A stretch of 33,843 nt of DNA. It comes from Reyranella sp. Its GTDB lineage: Bacteria > Pseudomonadota > Alphaproteobacteria > Reyranellales > Reyranellaceae. The translations under genes were made by a program, and so were the position numbers. Every line of letters begins with the position of its first letter. The first letter of the stretch is position 1. Shown here in pieces: positions 1-7,526 of this stretch. Location of the stretch: NCBI GenBank assembly GCA_022844015.1, contig JALHMO010000073.1, forward strand, positions 1 to 33,843. The letters run 5' to 3'. Below the pieces are notes generated by a model that was not told the origin of the DNA, did not search any database, and saw nothing but the letters and a program-made list of their open reading frames with translations.

Positions 1-963
1 GCCGCGCTGGGCCGCCGCCGTTCCGCCGGCGATTCCCGCGCCGTCGCCGGCGACGGCGATGCCGGCGACCGAGCCGCCGAAATCCGCATCGAGCACCGGC
101 TCGAAGCAGAGCTGGCGCTCGTTCCAGCGATGCGCGAGGCCGGCCGCCATGGCGAGATTGACGTTCGGCACGACGCCCTGGTGCAGCAGCAGCAGGTCGG
201 CCGGCAGGCGCCGCTCCTCGCCGCCGCCCAGGCTGAAGGCGACCTCGCCGAGCCTGCCCTCGCCCATCGCCGCGAGCCGGTCGACCCTGTGCACCGGCAC
301 GCGCGCCTTCACCTCGCGCAACAGCTTCAGGCCCTTGGCGAAGTACGGCGACAGCGCGAACTCGGGCAGGTGCGGCAGGGCGAGCAGCCAGTTGCGCCGC
401 GGCGAGGTGTCGAGCAGCGCCGCGATCTGGCCGCCGGCGCGCAGGATCTGCGCCGCCAGCAGCCACAGCAATGGACCCGTCCCAGCCAGCACGGTGCGGC
501 CCGACGGGACCAGGCCGTGCGCCTTCAGCGCCGTCTGGGCACCGCCGGCCGTCATCACGCCGGGCAAGGTCCAACCGGGAATCGCGAACGGCCGCTCGAG
601 GGCACCGGTGGCGACGATGATCCGTCGCCCTTCGATCAGCCGGGTCCGGCCGGCGATCGAGACGCCGACGATGCGATGCGGATCGAGGCTCCACACCATG
701 GCCCCATTGACGATCGACGCACCGCTCGACCGGGCCTCGGCCGCGAGCGCCTCGCCCACCCAGTAGTCGTCGCCCAGGATCGACCGGTCGGCGACCGGGC
801 TCGTGGTGATGGCGCGGTAGATCTGGCCGCCGATGCCGGGGTTCTCGTCGAGCAGGAGGGTCGAGAGCCCGGCGCGCGCGCCGACCGACGCGGCGGCAAG
901 CCCCGCCGGCCCGCCGCCGATCACGATGAGGTCGTAGACGGGCAAGAGGTCGGCGGCGTTCAT
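1..963 (-). CDS. FAD/NAD-type oxidoreductase, opine-oxidase/HcnB-like subunit (partial at left edge)
   Basis: The frame is open from an ATG at 961-963 to the window edge, giving 321 residues with the C-terminus missing. Seen: an FAD-binding Rossmann motif GGGPAG at residues 16-21, GGQIYR near 45-50, an ATG-type nucleotide-contact segment (VATGALERPF) near 117-126, and a second dinucleotide fold GTGPLL near 161-166. This is the two-Rossmann layout of the OoxA/HcnB/LhpF group, which normally continues to a Cys-rich C-terminal region that lies outside the window. In known enzymes it works with a DAO-type flavoprotein and a small 2Fe-2S protein, and both are encoded just upstream (1437-2567 and 1163-1456). 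Inferred role: a subunit of a heteromeric dehydrogenase that oxidises a D-amino acid, hydroxyproline, opine or glycine-like substrate. A 199-bp repeat-filled gap separates it from the 2Fe-2S gene. Confidence 0.85.
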   Translation of the reverse strand, partial: MNAADLLPVYDLIVIGGGPAGLAAASVGARAGLSTLLLDENPGIGGQIYRAITTSPVADRSILGDDYWVGEALAAEARSSGASIVNGAMVWSLDPHRIVGVSIAGRTRLIEGRRIIVATGALERPFAIPGWTLPGVMTAGGAQTALKAHGLVPSGRTVLAGTGPLLWLLAAQILRAGGQIAALLDTSPRRNWLLALPHLPEFALSPYFAKGLKLLREVKARVPVHRVDRLAAMGEGRLGEVAFSLGGGEERRLPADLLLLHQGVVPNVNLAMAAGLAHRWNERQLCFEPVLDADFGGSVAGIAVAGDGAGIAGGTAAAQRG

Positions 964-986
964 CGGAGGGTGCTCCTCTCTGTCCT

Positions 987-1064
987 CCTCCCCAGCGCCG
1001 CTGGGGAGGTGTCCGCGCCTGCCCTGAGCGAAGCCGAAGGATAATCGCGGACGGAGGGGTCATG
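987..1064 (+). repeat. Dispersed palindromic element E1, copy with a loop insertion
   Basis: A CCTCCCCAGC...GCTGGGGAGG stem (987-1009) is followed by a second stem GTCCGCG...CGCGGAC and a GGAGGGGTCATGA tail. Other copies in the window (8545-8610, both ends of 3383-3916) have only a short TAAT or TCAT(A) loop in stem two. Here about 24 bp (1018-1041) containing CCCTGAGCGAAGCCGAAGG interrupt that loop. It lies in the gap between the 2Fe-2S gene and the last flavoprotein gene. Confidence 0.75.
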
Positions 1065-1070
1065 ATCTTC

Positions 1071-1149
1071 GCCGGGAGCGCGCCACTCCGTGGCGCTCAT
1101 GCATCGTCGCCCAAGAAGTATGAGCGCCACGGAGTGGCGCGCTCCCGGC
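1071..1149. repeat. Perfect 30-bp inverted repeat with a 19-bp loop
   Basis: The left arm 1071-1100 and right arm 1120-1149 are exact reverse complements over 30 bases (read by hand, no mismatch). Transcribed, it would form a very stable hairpin inside the operon message, between the 2Fe-2S gene and the downstream FAD gene. Partial relatives (GGGA-CGCGCCACT type) occur near 8509-8530 and 33809-33824, so it is a dispersed element. It may act as an mRNA-processing or attenuation element, but that is inference. Confidence 0.85.
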
Positions 1150-1162
1150 CATGACTGCGCCT

Positions 1163-1456
1163 TCATCGCCCCGCCTCGCGCTTGCCGAGCTGGGTCTCGA
1201 CGGCCATGCCGGTGTGCACCGGGACCAGGCAGGCCTGGCGGCTGCCGACGCCGTCGATCGTCACCAGGCACTCGAAGCACACGCCCATCATGCAGTAGGG
1301 CGCACGCGGCGCACCGGTCACCGGGGTGGTCCGGCAATGGCCGATGCCGGCGGCCAGCAGCGCCGCCGCAACCGTGTCGCCGCCGCGCGCGGTCACCGGC
1401 TTGCCGTCGACGGTGATCGCCACCGCAGGCCCCGTCTCAGCCAGTCTCTTGAACAT
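1163..1456 (-). CDS. Small (2Fe-2S)-binding protein, opine-oxidase/HcnA-like subunit
   Basis: 97 residues. The ferredoxin-type cluster ligands are visible as CMMGVCFEC followed 12 residues later by QAC, i.e. C-x4-C-x2-C-x12-C, which is the pattern of the Fer2_4 family. Known members are HcnA, the OoxX-like subunit and the small subunit of heteromeric D-hydroxyproline or opine dehydrogenases. They carry electrons between the two flavoprotein subunits. The start ATG (1454-1456) lies inside the end of the DAO-type gene (20-bp overlap), so the two are almost certainly translated together. The C-terminus is short and basic. The physiological substrate cannot be read from this subunit. Confidence 0.88.
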   Translation of the reverse strand: MFKRLAETGPAVAITVDGKPVTARGGDTVAAALLAAGIGHCRTTPVTGAPRAPYCMMGVCFECLVTIDGVGSRQACLVPVHTGMAVETQLGKREAGR

Positions 1457-2567
1457 CGAACCTCCGCGCGCTGAAAGGAGCGACCAGCGACTTGTCGAGC
1501 GCGCCGCGGGCGATCATCGGCGCGATGGTGAGAGCGTGATTGGCTGCCAGAGTGACGCCGGAATGGCAGCACACGGTGAAGGCTCCGGGATGGCTCTCCG
1601 ATTCGTCGTAGATCGGGAAGCCGTCATGGGTCATGACCCTGATCGCGCTCCAGGTCCGCACGACATTCGCGCGGCCCAGCAAGGGGAACATGCGGACGGC
1701 GCGCTCGGCCTCGGTGGCGCTGACGCCGAGCGTCAGGCCGCTCGGGTCGATGCTCTCTTCCTTGGAGTCACCGATCATGACGGTGCCCTCGTCGGTCTGG
1801 CGCAGCGTGACCACGGGGTGATTCAGGAACGGTCGCAGCCGCTCCGTCACGACGATCTGGCCGCGCTCCGGCTTCATCGGCGCCTCGAGCCCGACCATCG
1901 GCGCCAGCCGCATGTTGGCGTTGCCGGCCGCCAGGGCGACACGGTTGGCGCGCACCTCGCCCTTGGCCGTGACGAGCCGGAACTCGCCGCCTGTCTTGTC
2001 GATGCTTTCGACGCGATGGCTCGGCAGGTAGGTGACGCCGCGCGCCTGCATCGCGGTGTGCAGGGTGCGGAACAGGCGCAGCGAGTTGACGTGGCCGTCG
2101 AGCGGGCAATAGCTGCCGCCCACCACCTCCGGCCCGATGTCGGGCAGCATCTTCGCGACCTCGGCGCGACCCAGGATCTCGGTCTTGTAGTCGACGATGC
2201 CCGGCTGGTTGTGCAGGCGCTTCAGCACGAGGGCACGCGCCTCGAGCTCGCGCTCCGACAGTGCCAGGTGAAAGCCGCCCGGCTGCTGGAAGCTGACATC
2301 GAGCCCGGTCTCCTCCTTCAGTGTCGCCGCGAAGCCACCCCAGGCATTGGAGGAACGGATCGTCCAGCCGGCGTAAGGCGCCAGGCCGAGGCCCTTGCTC
2401 TGCACCCACACCAAGGCGAAGTTGCCGCGGCTCGCACGCACGGCGCGATCACCCTCGTCGAGCACGACGACGCGGCGGCCCTCGCGCGCCAGGCCCCAGG
2501 CGGTCGCCACGCCGACCAGGCCGCCGCCGACCACGGCGACGTCGTAGCCGCTGCCGCTATCGGCCAT
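1437..2567 (-). CDS. FAD-dependent oxidoreductase of the DAO (glycine/D-amino acid oxidase) family
   Basis: 376 residues, the usual length for DAO-family enzymes such as OoxB, HcnC, LhpB and ThiO. Seen: N-terminal FAD motif GGGLVG at residues 14-19 ending in VVVLDE, an ASRGN segment near 44-48 that usually contacts flavin, a substrate-domain strand PERGQIVVTE, and a C-terminal SGVTLAANHA loop typical of the family's final FAD-contact region. The start overlaps the end of permease 2 by 11 bp and its stop overlaps the 2Fe-2S gene by 20 bp. The role in a heteromeric membrane-linked dehydrogenase is inferred from that trio. Likely substrates are opines, D-amino acids, hydroxyproline or N-methyl amino acids. 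The sequence does not decide between them. Confidence 0.88.
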   Translation of the reverse strand: MADSGSGYDVAVVGGGLVGVATAWGLAREGRRVVVLDEGDRAVRASRGNFALVWVQSKGLGLAPYAGWTIRSSNAWGGFAATLKEETGLDVSFQQPGGFHLALSERELEARALVLKRLHNQPGIVDYKTEILGRAEVAKMLPDIGPEVVGGSYCPLDGHVNSLRLFRTLHTAMQARGVTYLPSHRVESIDKTGGEFRLVTAKGEVRANRVALAAGNANMRLAPMVGLEAPMKPERGQIVVTERLRPFLNHPVVTLRQTDEGTVMIGDSKEESIDPSGLTLGVSATEAERAVRMFPLLGRANVVRTWSAIRVMTHDGFPIYDESESHPGAFTVCCHSGVTLAANHALTIAPMIARGALDKSLVAPFSARRFDVQETG

Positions 2568-3363
2568 CGCCGGTCCTCCCGACCAGCAGGCGCTCCAGCC
2601 CGAAGGCGCGGTCGAGCACCACCAGGGCCAGCACGGTGGTGGCGATGACGACCGCCGACACCGAGGTCACCAGCGGATCGATATTGTCCTGGATGTAGAG
2701 GAACATGCGCACCGGCAGGGTAACGGTCGAGGGGGCGGCAATGAACACCGTCATGGTCACCTCGTCGAACGAGTTGATGAAGGCGAGCGCCCAGCCGCTG
2801 ATCAGGCCGGGCAGCACCAGCGGCAGCGTCACGCGCTTCAGCACGATCCAGTCCGAGGCGCCGAGCGACACCGCAGCATGCTCGATCGAGCGATCCATCC
2901 CGACCGCCGAAGCCAGGGTCAGGCGGAGCGCGAACGGCAGCACGATCACGATGTGCGCCAGCACCAGGCCGGCGAACGTGCCGCCAAGCCCGATCTGGGT
3001 GAAGAAGCGCAGGAAGGCGATGCCCAGCACGACGTGCGGGATCATCAGCGGCGACATGAACAGCGCTGTCATCGCCTCGCGCCCCGGGAAGCGATGGCGC
3101 GCGATGGCGAGCGCCGCCGGCACCGAGATCACGACGGCCACCGCCGACGACAGTGCCCCCAGCCACAGGCTGCGCCAGAACGCCGAGATGAACTCGGGAT
3201 AGCGGCCGATGGCGTAGAACCAGCGCAGCGACCAGCGGTCCGTCGGGAAGGAGAGATAGCCTTCCGGCGTGAAGGCGACGATGCAGACGACCAGGATCGG
3301 CGCCAGCATGAAGGCGACGAACAGCGCATGGAAGGCGAGCGCCAGCGGGCCGTTGCGGCTCAT
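2557..3363 (-). CDS. ABC transporter permease (PotC-like), spermidine/putrescine class
   Basis: 268 residues from the ATG at 3361-3363 (MSRNGPLAL). The frame stays open further upstream, but that extension runs through the repeat nest and the neighbouring permease and is not coding. Seen: six hydrophobic segments, an N-terminal LAPILVVCIVAF helix, and the EAA-loop region (EHAAVSLGASDW...LPLVLPG) near residues 175-200 that docks onto the ATPase. These match PotC/PotI-type permeases. It is the second membrane subunit with the 3945-4796 gene, from which it is separated by 581 bp of nested palindromic elements, an unusual break in such operons. It overlaps the DAO-type oxidase start by 11 bp, tying transport to oxidation. 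Confidence 0.9.
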   Translation of the reverse strand: MSRNGPLALAFHALFVAFMLAPILVVCIVAFTPEGYLSFPTDRWSLRWFYAIGRYPEFISAFWRSLWLGALSSAVAVVISVPAALAIARHRFPGREAMTALFMSPLMIPHVVLGIAFLRFFTQIGLGGTFAGLVLAHIVIVLPFALRLTLASAVGMDRSIEHAAVSLGASDWIVLKRVTLPLVLPGLISGWALAFINSFDEVTMTVFIAAPSTVTLPVRMFLYIQDNIDPLVTSVSAVVIATTVLALVVLDRAFGLERLLVGRTGDGR

Positions 3364-3382
3364 GTCGGGCCGCCTTTCATTT

Positions 3383-3916
3383 CCTCCCCAACGCAGTTGG
3401 GGAGGTGTCGCGTCATACGCGACGGAGGGGTCATGAGCCATGGGCCTCGCCACCCTTTGTGGCTCATGACTCCTCCGCCCCATAGGCGTTAAACTAAAAA
3501 GAATCCTCATCCTGAGAGCCTGTGACTTTTTCGGTAGTCGTTCTTTGGCAATTGATGAGGTCGCTACCGCGAACTTTTCTGTCGTCCTGAGCAGAGCGAA
3601 GGACCTCATCGCCGTGTGGTACCAGTGTACTCTGGAACTTCTGGCGATGAGATCCTTCGCTGCGCTCAGGATGACAGGAGGGGGGCGACAGAGTTCGATA
3701 AAGTCACGCGCTCTGAGGAGGCCGCGCAGCGGCCGTCTCGAAGGATGAGCCACACAGCAGATCGTTGAAAAAGCGGTGTCGCAGCGCTCCCTCCCTTGCC
3801 CACCCTTCGAGACGCGGCCCTGCGGGCCGCTCCTCAGGGTGAGGATTCTCTTTGGCTTAACGCCTATGCCCCTCCGCCCCGTATGACGGGGCACCTCCCC
3901 AGCGAAGCTGGGGAGG
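3383..3916. repeat. Nest of four palindromic element families between two permease genes
   Basis: Inverted pairs sit one inside another. The outer E1 arms of 48 bp are at 3383-3430 and 3869-3916. Inside them is a pair at 3481-3516 and 3833-3868 starting CATAGGCGTTAA. Within that are two further pairs: 3581-3613 with 3643-3675 (33-bp arms, GTCCTGAGC...GAAGGA type), and about 3712-3750 with 3799-3843 (CTGAGGAG...CTCGAAGG type). A smaller pair GTCATGAGCCA lies at 3430-3470. No convincing gene is present in the 581 bp between the permeases. The order implies successive insertions of mobile palindromes into each other. Confidence 0.8.
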
Positions 3917-3944
3917 AGAATGAAGGGCGCCGGAGTGTCCCGAC

Positions 3945-4796
3945 TCACGAGAACACCTGCGCGTAGCGGCGCTCGACGAGGCGGCTGGTGCCGATGACGA
4001 TGGCGACCAGGGCGAACAGGAGCAGCACGGCGACCGCCGCGCCGAGCGGCCAGTTCAGCGTGTTCAGGAACTCGTCGTAGGCGAGCGTGGAGGCGACCTT
4101 GAGCCGCCGGCCGCCGATGATCGCGGGCGTGGCGAAGGCGCTCGCCGCCAGGGCGAAGACGATGACGGCGCCCGACAGGATGCCGGGCATGATCTGCGGC
4201 AGCACGATGCGGCGCAGCACCGTGAACGGCCCCGCCCCCAGCGCCACCGCGGCGTTCTCGACCTGGGGATCGAGACGCTGCAGCGCCGCCCACACCGCCA
4301 GCACCATGTAGGGCATCAGCACGTGGGCGAGCGCGATCACGACACCGGTCTCGGTGAACATGAAGGGCAGCGGCGCCGAGATGAGCCCCATCGAGATCAG
4401 AGTCTTGTTGACCACGCCCGAGCTGCCGCCGAACAGCAGCGCCCAGCCCAGGGTGCGCGCCACCACCGAGATCAGCAGCGGGCCCAGGATCACCAGCAGG
4501 AACAGGCCGCGCCACGGGCTCCGCATGCGGTTCAGGATGTAGGCCTCGGGCGCGCCGAGCAGCGCGGTCAGCAGGGTGACCAGGAAGGCGATGCGGAAGG
4601 TCCGCCAGAACATCTCCAGGAAGTACGAATCGGTCAGAACCTCGTGCCAGTTCTTCAGCACGAAGACCGGCTCGATGCCCTTGTACTGGCCCCAGTCGTG
4701 GAACGACAGCAGCACGGTCATGACCAGCGGCACGATCACCACCGCGCCGAACAGCAGCAGCGCCGGCAGGCTGAGCAGGTAGGGCGTGGCCCTCAT
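3945..4796 (-). CDS. ABC transporter permease (PotB-like), spermidine/putrescine class
   Basis: 283 residues from the ATG at 4794-4796, chosen because it overlaps the ATPase stop codon as ATGA. An in-frame start 15 bp upstream also exists. Seen: an N-terminal signal-anchor helix (LLSLPALLLFGAVVIVPLV), about six membrane segments, and an EAA loop (ENAAVALGAGPF...VLPQIMPG) near residues 185-210. These are features of PotB/PotH-type permeases for polyamines, opines and related compounds. It pairs with the 2557-3363 permease and the 4793-5719 ATPase. Downstream lies the nested repeat block, which may lower expression of the distal genes or supply its own promoter or processing site. Confidence 0.9.
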   Translation of the reverse strand: MRATPYLLSLPALLLFGAVVIVPLVMTVLLSFHDWGQYKGIEPVFVLKNWHEVLTDSYFLEMFWRTFRIAFLVTLLTALLGAPEAYILNRMRSPWRGLFLLVILGPLLISVVARTLGWALLFGGSSGVVNKTLISMGLISAPLPFMFTETGVVIALAHVLMPYMVLAVWAALQRLDPQVENAAVALGAGPFTVLRRIVLPQIMPGILSGAVIVFALAASAFATPAIIGGRRLKVASTLAYDEFLNTLNWPLGAAVAVLLLFALVAIVIGTSRLVERRYAQVFS

Positions 4797-5719
4797 GCCG
4801 CGGCCGCCCACGCCAGGTGAACGGCATCGCCCTCGGCCGGTACCGGCTCGCCGGTGTTCTGGCGGATCACCGTTACCAGGCCGCCGGCCGTCTCGACCTG
4901 GTAGAGCCAGTGGCTGCCCTGGAAGATGCGGGTGCGCACCGTACCGGCGAGCCCCTCGACCGCGAAGGCGATCTTCTCCGGCCGCACCGTCGCGCCGTTC
5001 ACCAGGTTGGTCTTGCCGAGGAAGCTCGCGACGAACGCCGTCGCCGGCCGTTCGTAGGCCTCGTGCGGCGCGCCGACCTGCTCGGCTCGGCCATGGTTCA
5101 TCACCACCAGGCGGTCCGACAGCGCCATCGCCTCGGCCTGGTCGTGCGTCACCAGGATCGTGGTGGTGCCGAGGCTGCGCTGGATCTGGCGCAGCTCGAT
5201 CTGCATCTCCTCGCGCAGCTTGGCGTCGAGATTGCTGAGCGGCTCGTCGAGCAGCAGGATCTGCGGCCGGATGACGAGCGCGCGGGCGAGCGCCACGCGC
5301 TGCTGCTGGCCGCCCGACATCTGGCGCGGGAAACGGCCGGTGAACGCGCCGAGCCCGACCAGCTCCAGCGTCTCGCCGACCCGCCGCACCCGCTCCGCCG
5401 CCGCCACGCCCTGCATCTCGAGCCCGAAGGCCACGTTCTCGGCGACGGTCATGTGCGGGAACAGGGCATAGCTCTGGAACACGATGCCGAGCCCGCGCCT
5501 GGCCGGCTTCACCGCCAGGAGATCGCGCCCTTCGAGGTGGATCGCTCCCGACGTCGGCTCGACGAACCCGGCGATCAATTGCAAGGTCGTCGTCTTGCCG
5601 CAGCCCGACGGCCCGAGCAGCGAGACGAATTCCCCCTTCTCCACACTGAGCGACAGGCCGTCGACCGCGGCGTGCGTGCCGAAGCGCTTGGTCAGCCTGT
5701 CGAGGGTGAGGAACGCCAT
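4793..5719 (-). CDS. ABC transporter ATP-binding protein (PotA-like)
   Basis: 308 residues. Seen: Walker A GPSGCGKT at 36-43, Q-loop Q82 (VFQSYALFPHMTV), signature MSGGQQQR at 134-141, Walker B ILLLDEP at 154-160, and H-loop H192 in LVTHDQAEA. The segment after about residue 240 is a short TOBE-type regulatory domain (VRPEKIAF), as in PotA/MalK-class importers. It energises the two permeases encoded next. It starts 6 bp after the histidine phosphatase stop and its TGA overlaps the next ATG, so all are in one operon. Substrate class (amine, opine or amino acid) is inferred from the linked flavoenzymes and the binding protein. Confidence 0.93.
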   Translation of the reverse strand: MAFLTLDRLTKRFGTHAAVDGLSLSVEKGEFVSLLGPSGCGKTTTLQLIAGFVEPTSGAIHLEGRDLLAVKPARRGLGIVFQSYALFPHMTVAENVAFGLEMQGVAAAERVRRVGETLELVGLGAFTGRFPRQMSGGQQQRVALARALVIRPQILLLDEPLSNLDAKLREEMQIELRQIQRSLGTTTILVTHDQAEAMALSDRLVVMNHGRAEQVGAPHEAYERPATAFVASFLGKTNLVNGATVRPEKIAFAVEGLAGTVRTRIFQGSHWLYQVETAGGLVTVIRQNTGEPVPAEGDAVHLAWAAAA

Positions 5720-5725
5720 CGCCGG

Positions 5726-6340
5726 TCAGGTGTCGACGCGCGCCGCGGCGCCGCCATGCAGGCGATAGAAAGCGTTCTGCGGCTGGTCCATCTTCAGGAT
5801 CTCGGCCTGGGGGGCGCCCAGGAACAAACCACGCAGCACGCGGCCGACGCCGCCATGGGCAAACACCGCGACCGGCTGCCCGTGCGCCAGCGCCACGATC
5901 TCGTCGAGCGGCGGCCGGGCACGCTCGACCACCATGGCATAGCTCTCGCCGCCCGGCGGCTGGTAGGTCCAGTGATCCTGCCGGCGCGCCGCCATGGCGC
6001 CCGGCCAGCGCGCCTCGATCTCGGGCAGGACCAGCCCGTCCCAGTCGCCCCAGCTCATCTCGCGCAGCCGATGGTCGAAGGCCTGCTCGTCGTGCGCCAG
6101 GCCGGCGGCGGCGGCCGCGATGGCCAGGGTCTCGCGCACGCGGCCGAGCGGGCTTGCCCGCACGATGACGCTCGACGGTTCATAGCCGCCCTGCCGCAGC
6201 TCGCGCGCCAGCGCCTCGCCCATGGCCCGGGCCTGCGCCCGGCCCGTCGCGGTCAGCGGCGAGTCGAGATAGCCCTGGGCGCGCTTCTCGGCGTTCCACA
6301 CGGTCTCGCCGTGGCGGAACAGGAAGATGGGATGGCGCAC
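5726..6340 (-). CDS. Histidine phosphatase family protein
   Basis: 204 residues when started at the GTG at 6338-6340, just after the stop of the solute-binding protein gene. A longer ATG-started frame (to 6415) would overlap that gene by about 60 bp with a low-complexity N-terminus, so it is less likely. Seen: the phosphoacceptor motif LFRHGETVWN (His at about residue 10), SPLGRVRET carrying a second active-site Arg, the general acid/base region EMSWGDWDG, and the second histidine in FAHGGVGR. These are the signatures of the phosphoglycerate-mutase-like phosphatase superfamily. Its place between the binding protein and the ATPase of an importer is unusual. The substrate is unknown, possibly a phosphorylated intermediate or metabolite-repair product. 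Confidence 0.87.
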   Translation of the reverse strand: MRHPIFLFRHGETVWNAEKRAQGYLDSPLTATGRAQARAMGEALARELRQGGYEPSSVIVRASPLGRVRETLAIAAAAAGLAHDEQAFDHRLREMSWGDWDGLVLPEIEARWPGAMAARRQDHWTYQPPGGESYAMVVERARPPLDEIVALAHGQPVAVFAHGGVGRVLRGLFLGAPQAEILKMDQPQNAFYRLHGGAAARVDT

Positions 6341-6353
6341 GTGGTCGACGAGC

Positions 6354-7391
6354 CTAGCGCTCGACCTCGCGGTTCCAGCGCTTGGTCCACTCCTCGCGCT
6401 GGGCGTTGATGGCATCCCAGTCGGGCTGGATCACCAGCTTGGCGCGCTCGCCGACCGGCGCCATGCGCAGCTCCGGCATGTTGACGTCGACCTTGGTGTT
6501 GACCGGGCCGTTGCCCATCTCCTTGGCCAGCACGGTCTGCACCGGCTCCGAGATCAGAACCTTGATGAACTCCTGGGCGAGCGGGTTGGCCGACGCCTTG
6601 GCGACCGGGCAGGCCGAGGCGAGCAGGATCGGCGCGCCCTCCTTGGGATAGATGAAGTCGACGGGGAAGCCGGTGTTGGCGAAGGCCTGGACGCGGCCGG
6701 TGCCCCACACCGCGATCTGCCCCTGGTTGGACTGGAACAGCTCGGTCATCTTGCCGGGCGACGGCTCGTAGACCAGCACATTGGGATTGACGTCCGCCTT
6801 CATCACCTTGAAGCCGGGCTCGATGTTCTTCTCGCCGCCGCCGTTCAGGCGCGCGAACATCATCAGCGTGTAGAGCCCGTAGGTGTTGTTGATCGGCGGG
6901 ATCACCAGCAGCTTCTTGAACTTGGCGTCCTTGAGGTCGTTCCACGAGGTCGGCGTCGCCCAGCCCTTGTCCTTGAAGGTCTTGGTGTTGATCATGAAGC
7001 CGGTGCCGGTCTGGCCGACGGCGACTGCCTTGTCGTCCTTGAACAGGGCGGCCGGGTAGAGCTCGCTCTTGTCGAGCCCGTCGAGCTTGCCGCAGAAGCC
7101 GAGCTGGATCGCCTGGTACATCGGCCCGTCGTCGACGATGGCGACGTCGATCGCCTGGTTGCCCTTCTGGGCCTGCAGCTTGGCCAGGGTGTCGGTCGAG
7201 TTGCCGGCGACGTACTCGATCTTGACGCCGTGCTTGGCCTCGAAGGCCGGGAACACCGACTTGCGCAGCTGCTGCTCCCACGAGCCGCCATAGCCCGCGA
7301 CGACCAGCGACTTGGTCTGCGCGGAAGCCGATGCCGCGGCCAGCAGCGCGGCCACGCCCGCCACCGCCGCCAGATAGCCCGAACGCTCCAT
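6354..7391 (-). CDS. Extracellular solute-binding protein (PotD/ABC type)
   Basis: 345 residues from the ATG at 7389-7391, preceded by an AAGGAG ribosome-binding site six bases away. Longer in-frame starts up to 7505 lack such a site and add a basic segment. Seen: a Sec signal peptide (MERSGYLAAVAGVAALLAAASASAQ), then SLVVAGYGGSWEQQLRKSV, the typical first strand of periplasmic polyamine/opine/iron-class binding proteins, with IEYVAGNSTDTLAKLQAQ and IDVAIVDDGPMYQA further on. It should capture the imported ligand in the periplasm for the permeases downstream. It is the first gene of the leftward operon and diverges from the LysR gene, its likely regulator. The closest ligand class by family is polyamine or amino-acid-derived compounds, but that is not proven. 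Confidence 0.9.
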   Translation of the reverse strand: MERSGYLAAVAGVAALLAAASASAQTKSLVVAGYGGSWEQQLRKSVFPAFEAKHGVKIEYVAGNSTDTLAKLQAQKGNQAIDVAIVDDGPMYQAIQLGFCGKLDGLDKSELYPAALFKDDKAVAVGQTGTGFMINTKTFKDKGWATPTSWNDLKDAKFKKLLVIPPINNTYGLYTLMMFARLNGGGEKNIEPGFKVMKADVNPNVLVYEPSPGKMTELFQSNQGQIAVWGTGRVQAFANTGFPVDFIYPKEGAPILLASACPVAKASANPLAQEFIKVLISEPVQTVLAKEMGNGPVNTKVDVNMPELRMAPVGERAKLVIQPDWDAINAQREEWTKRWNREVER

Positions 7392-7526
7392 TGCCTGCTC
7401 CTTCTGCCGTGCCCCTCGCCGCGACCGGCGAACGCCTGCCACCGCAGCCTTCATGTTTTCGATCCGGCACGGTTGCGTCAAATTCGATTTCGCCGGCCCT
7501 TTCATAATAGGATATTATGTAATGCC
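7392..7526. promoter_or_regulatory. Divergent regulatory region between binding-protein operon and LysR gene
   Basis: This 135-bp intergenic stretch must carry the promoters of both divergent units. At 7503-7519 there is a perfect inverted repeat, CATAATA-GGA-TATTATG (7-bp arms, 3-bp spacer), in an otherwise GC-rich region, 7 bp before the LysR start codon. It is placed to act as a LysR-type operator and/or the -10 region of the regulator's own promoter. The minus-strand ribosome-binding site of the solute-binding protein (AAGGAG) lies at the left end. Confidence 0.6.

Noticed and set aside
2557-4827. A 756-codon minus-strand open frame covering both permeases
   Set aside because: Only its last 268 codons are the true permease; the rest is the wrong frame of the other permease and the repeat nest.
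6327-7526. A long plus-strand extension of the LysR frame (about 400 codons)
   Set aside because: It is antisense to the solute-binding protein, whose signal peptide, ribosome-binding site and family motifs are clear.
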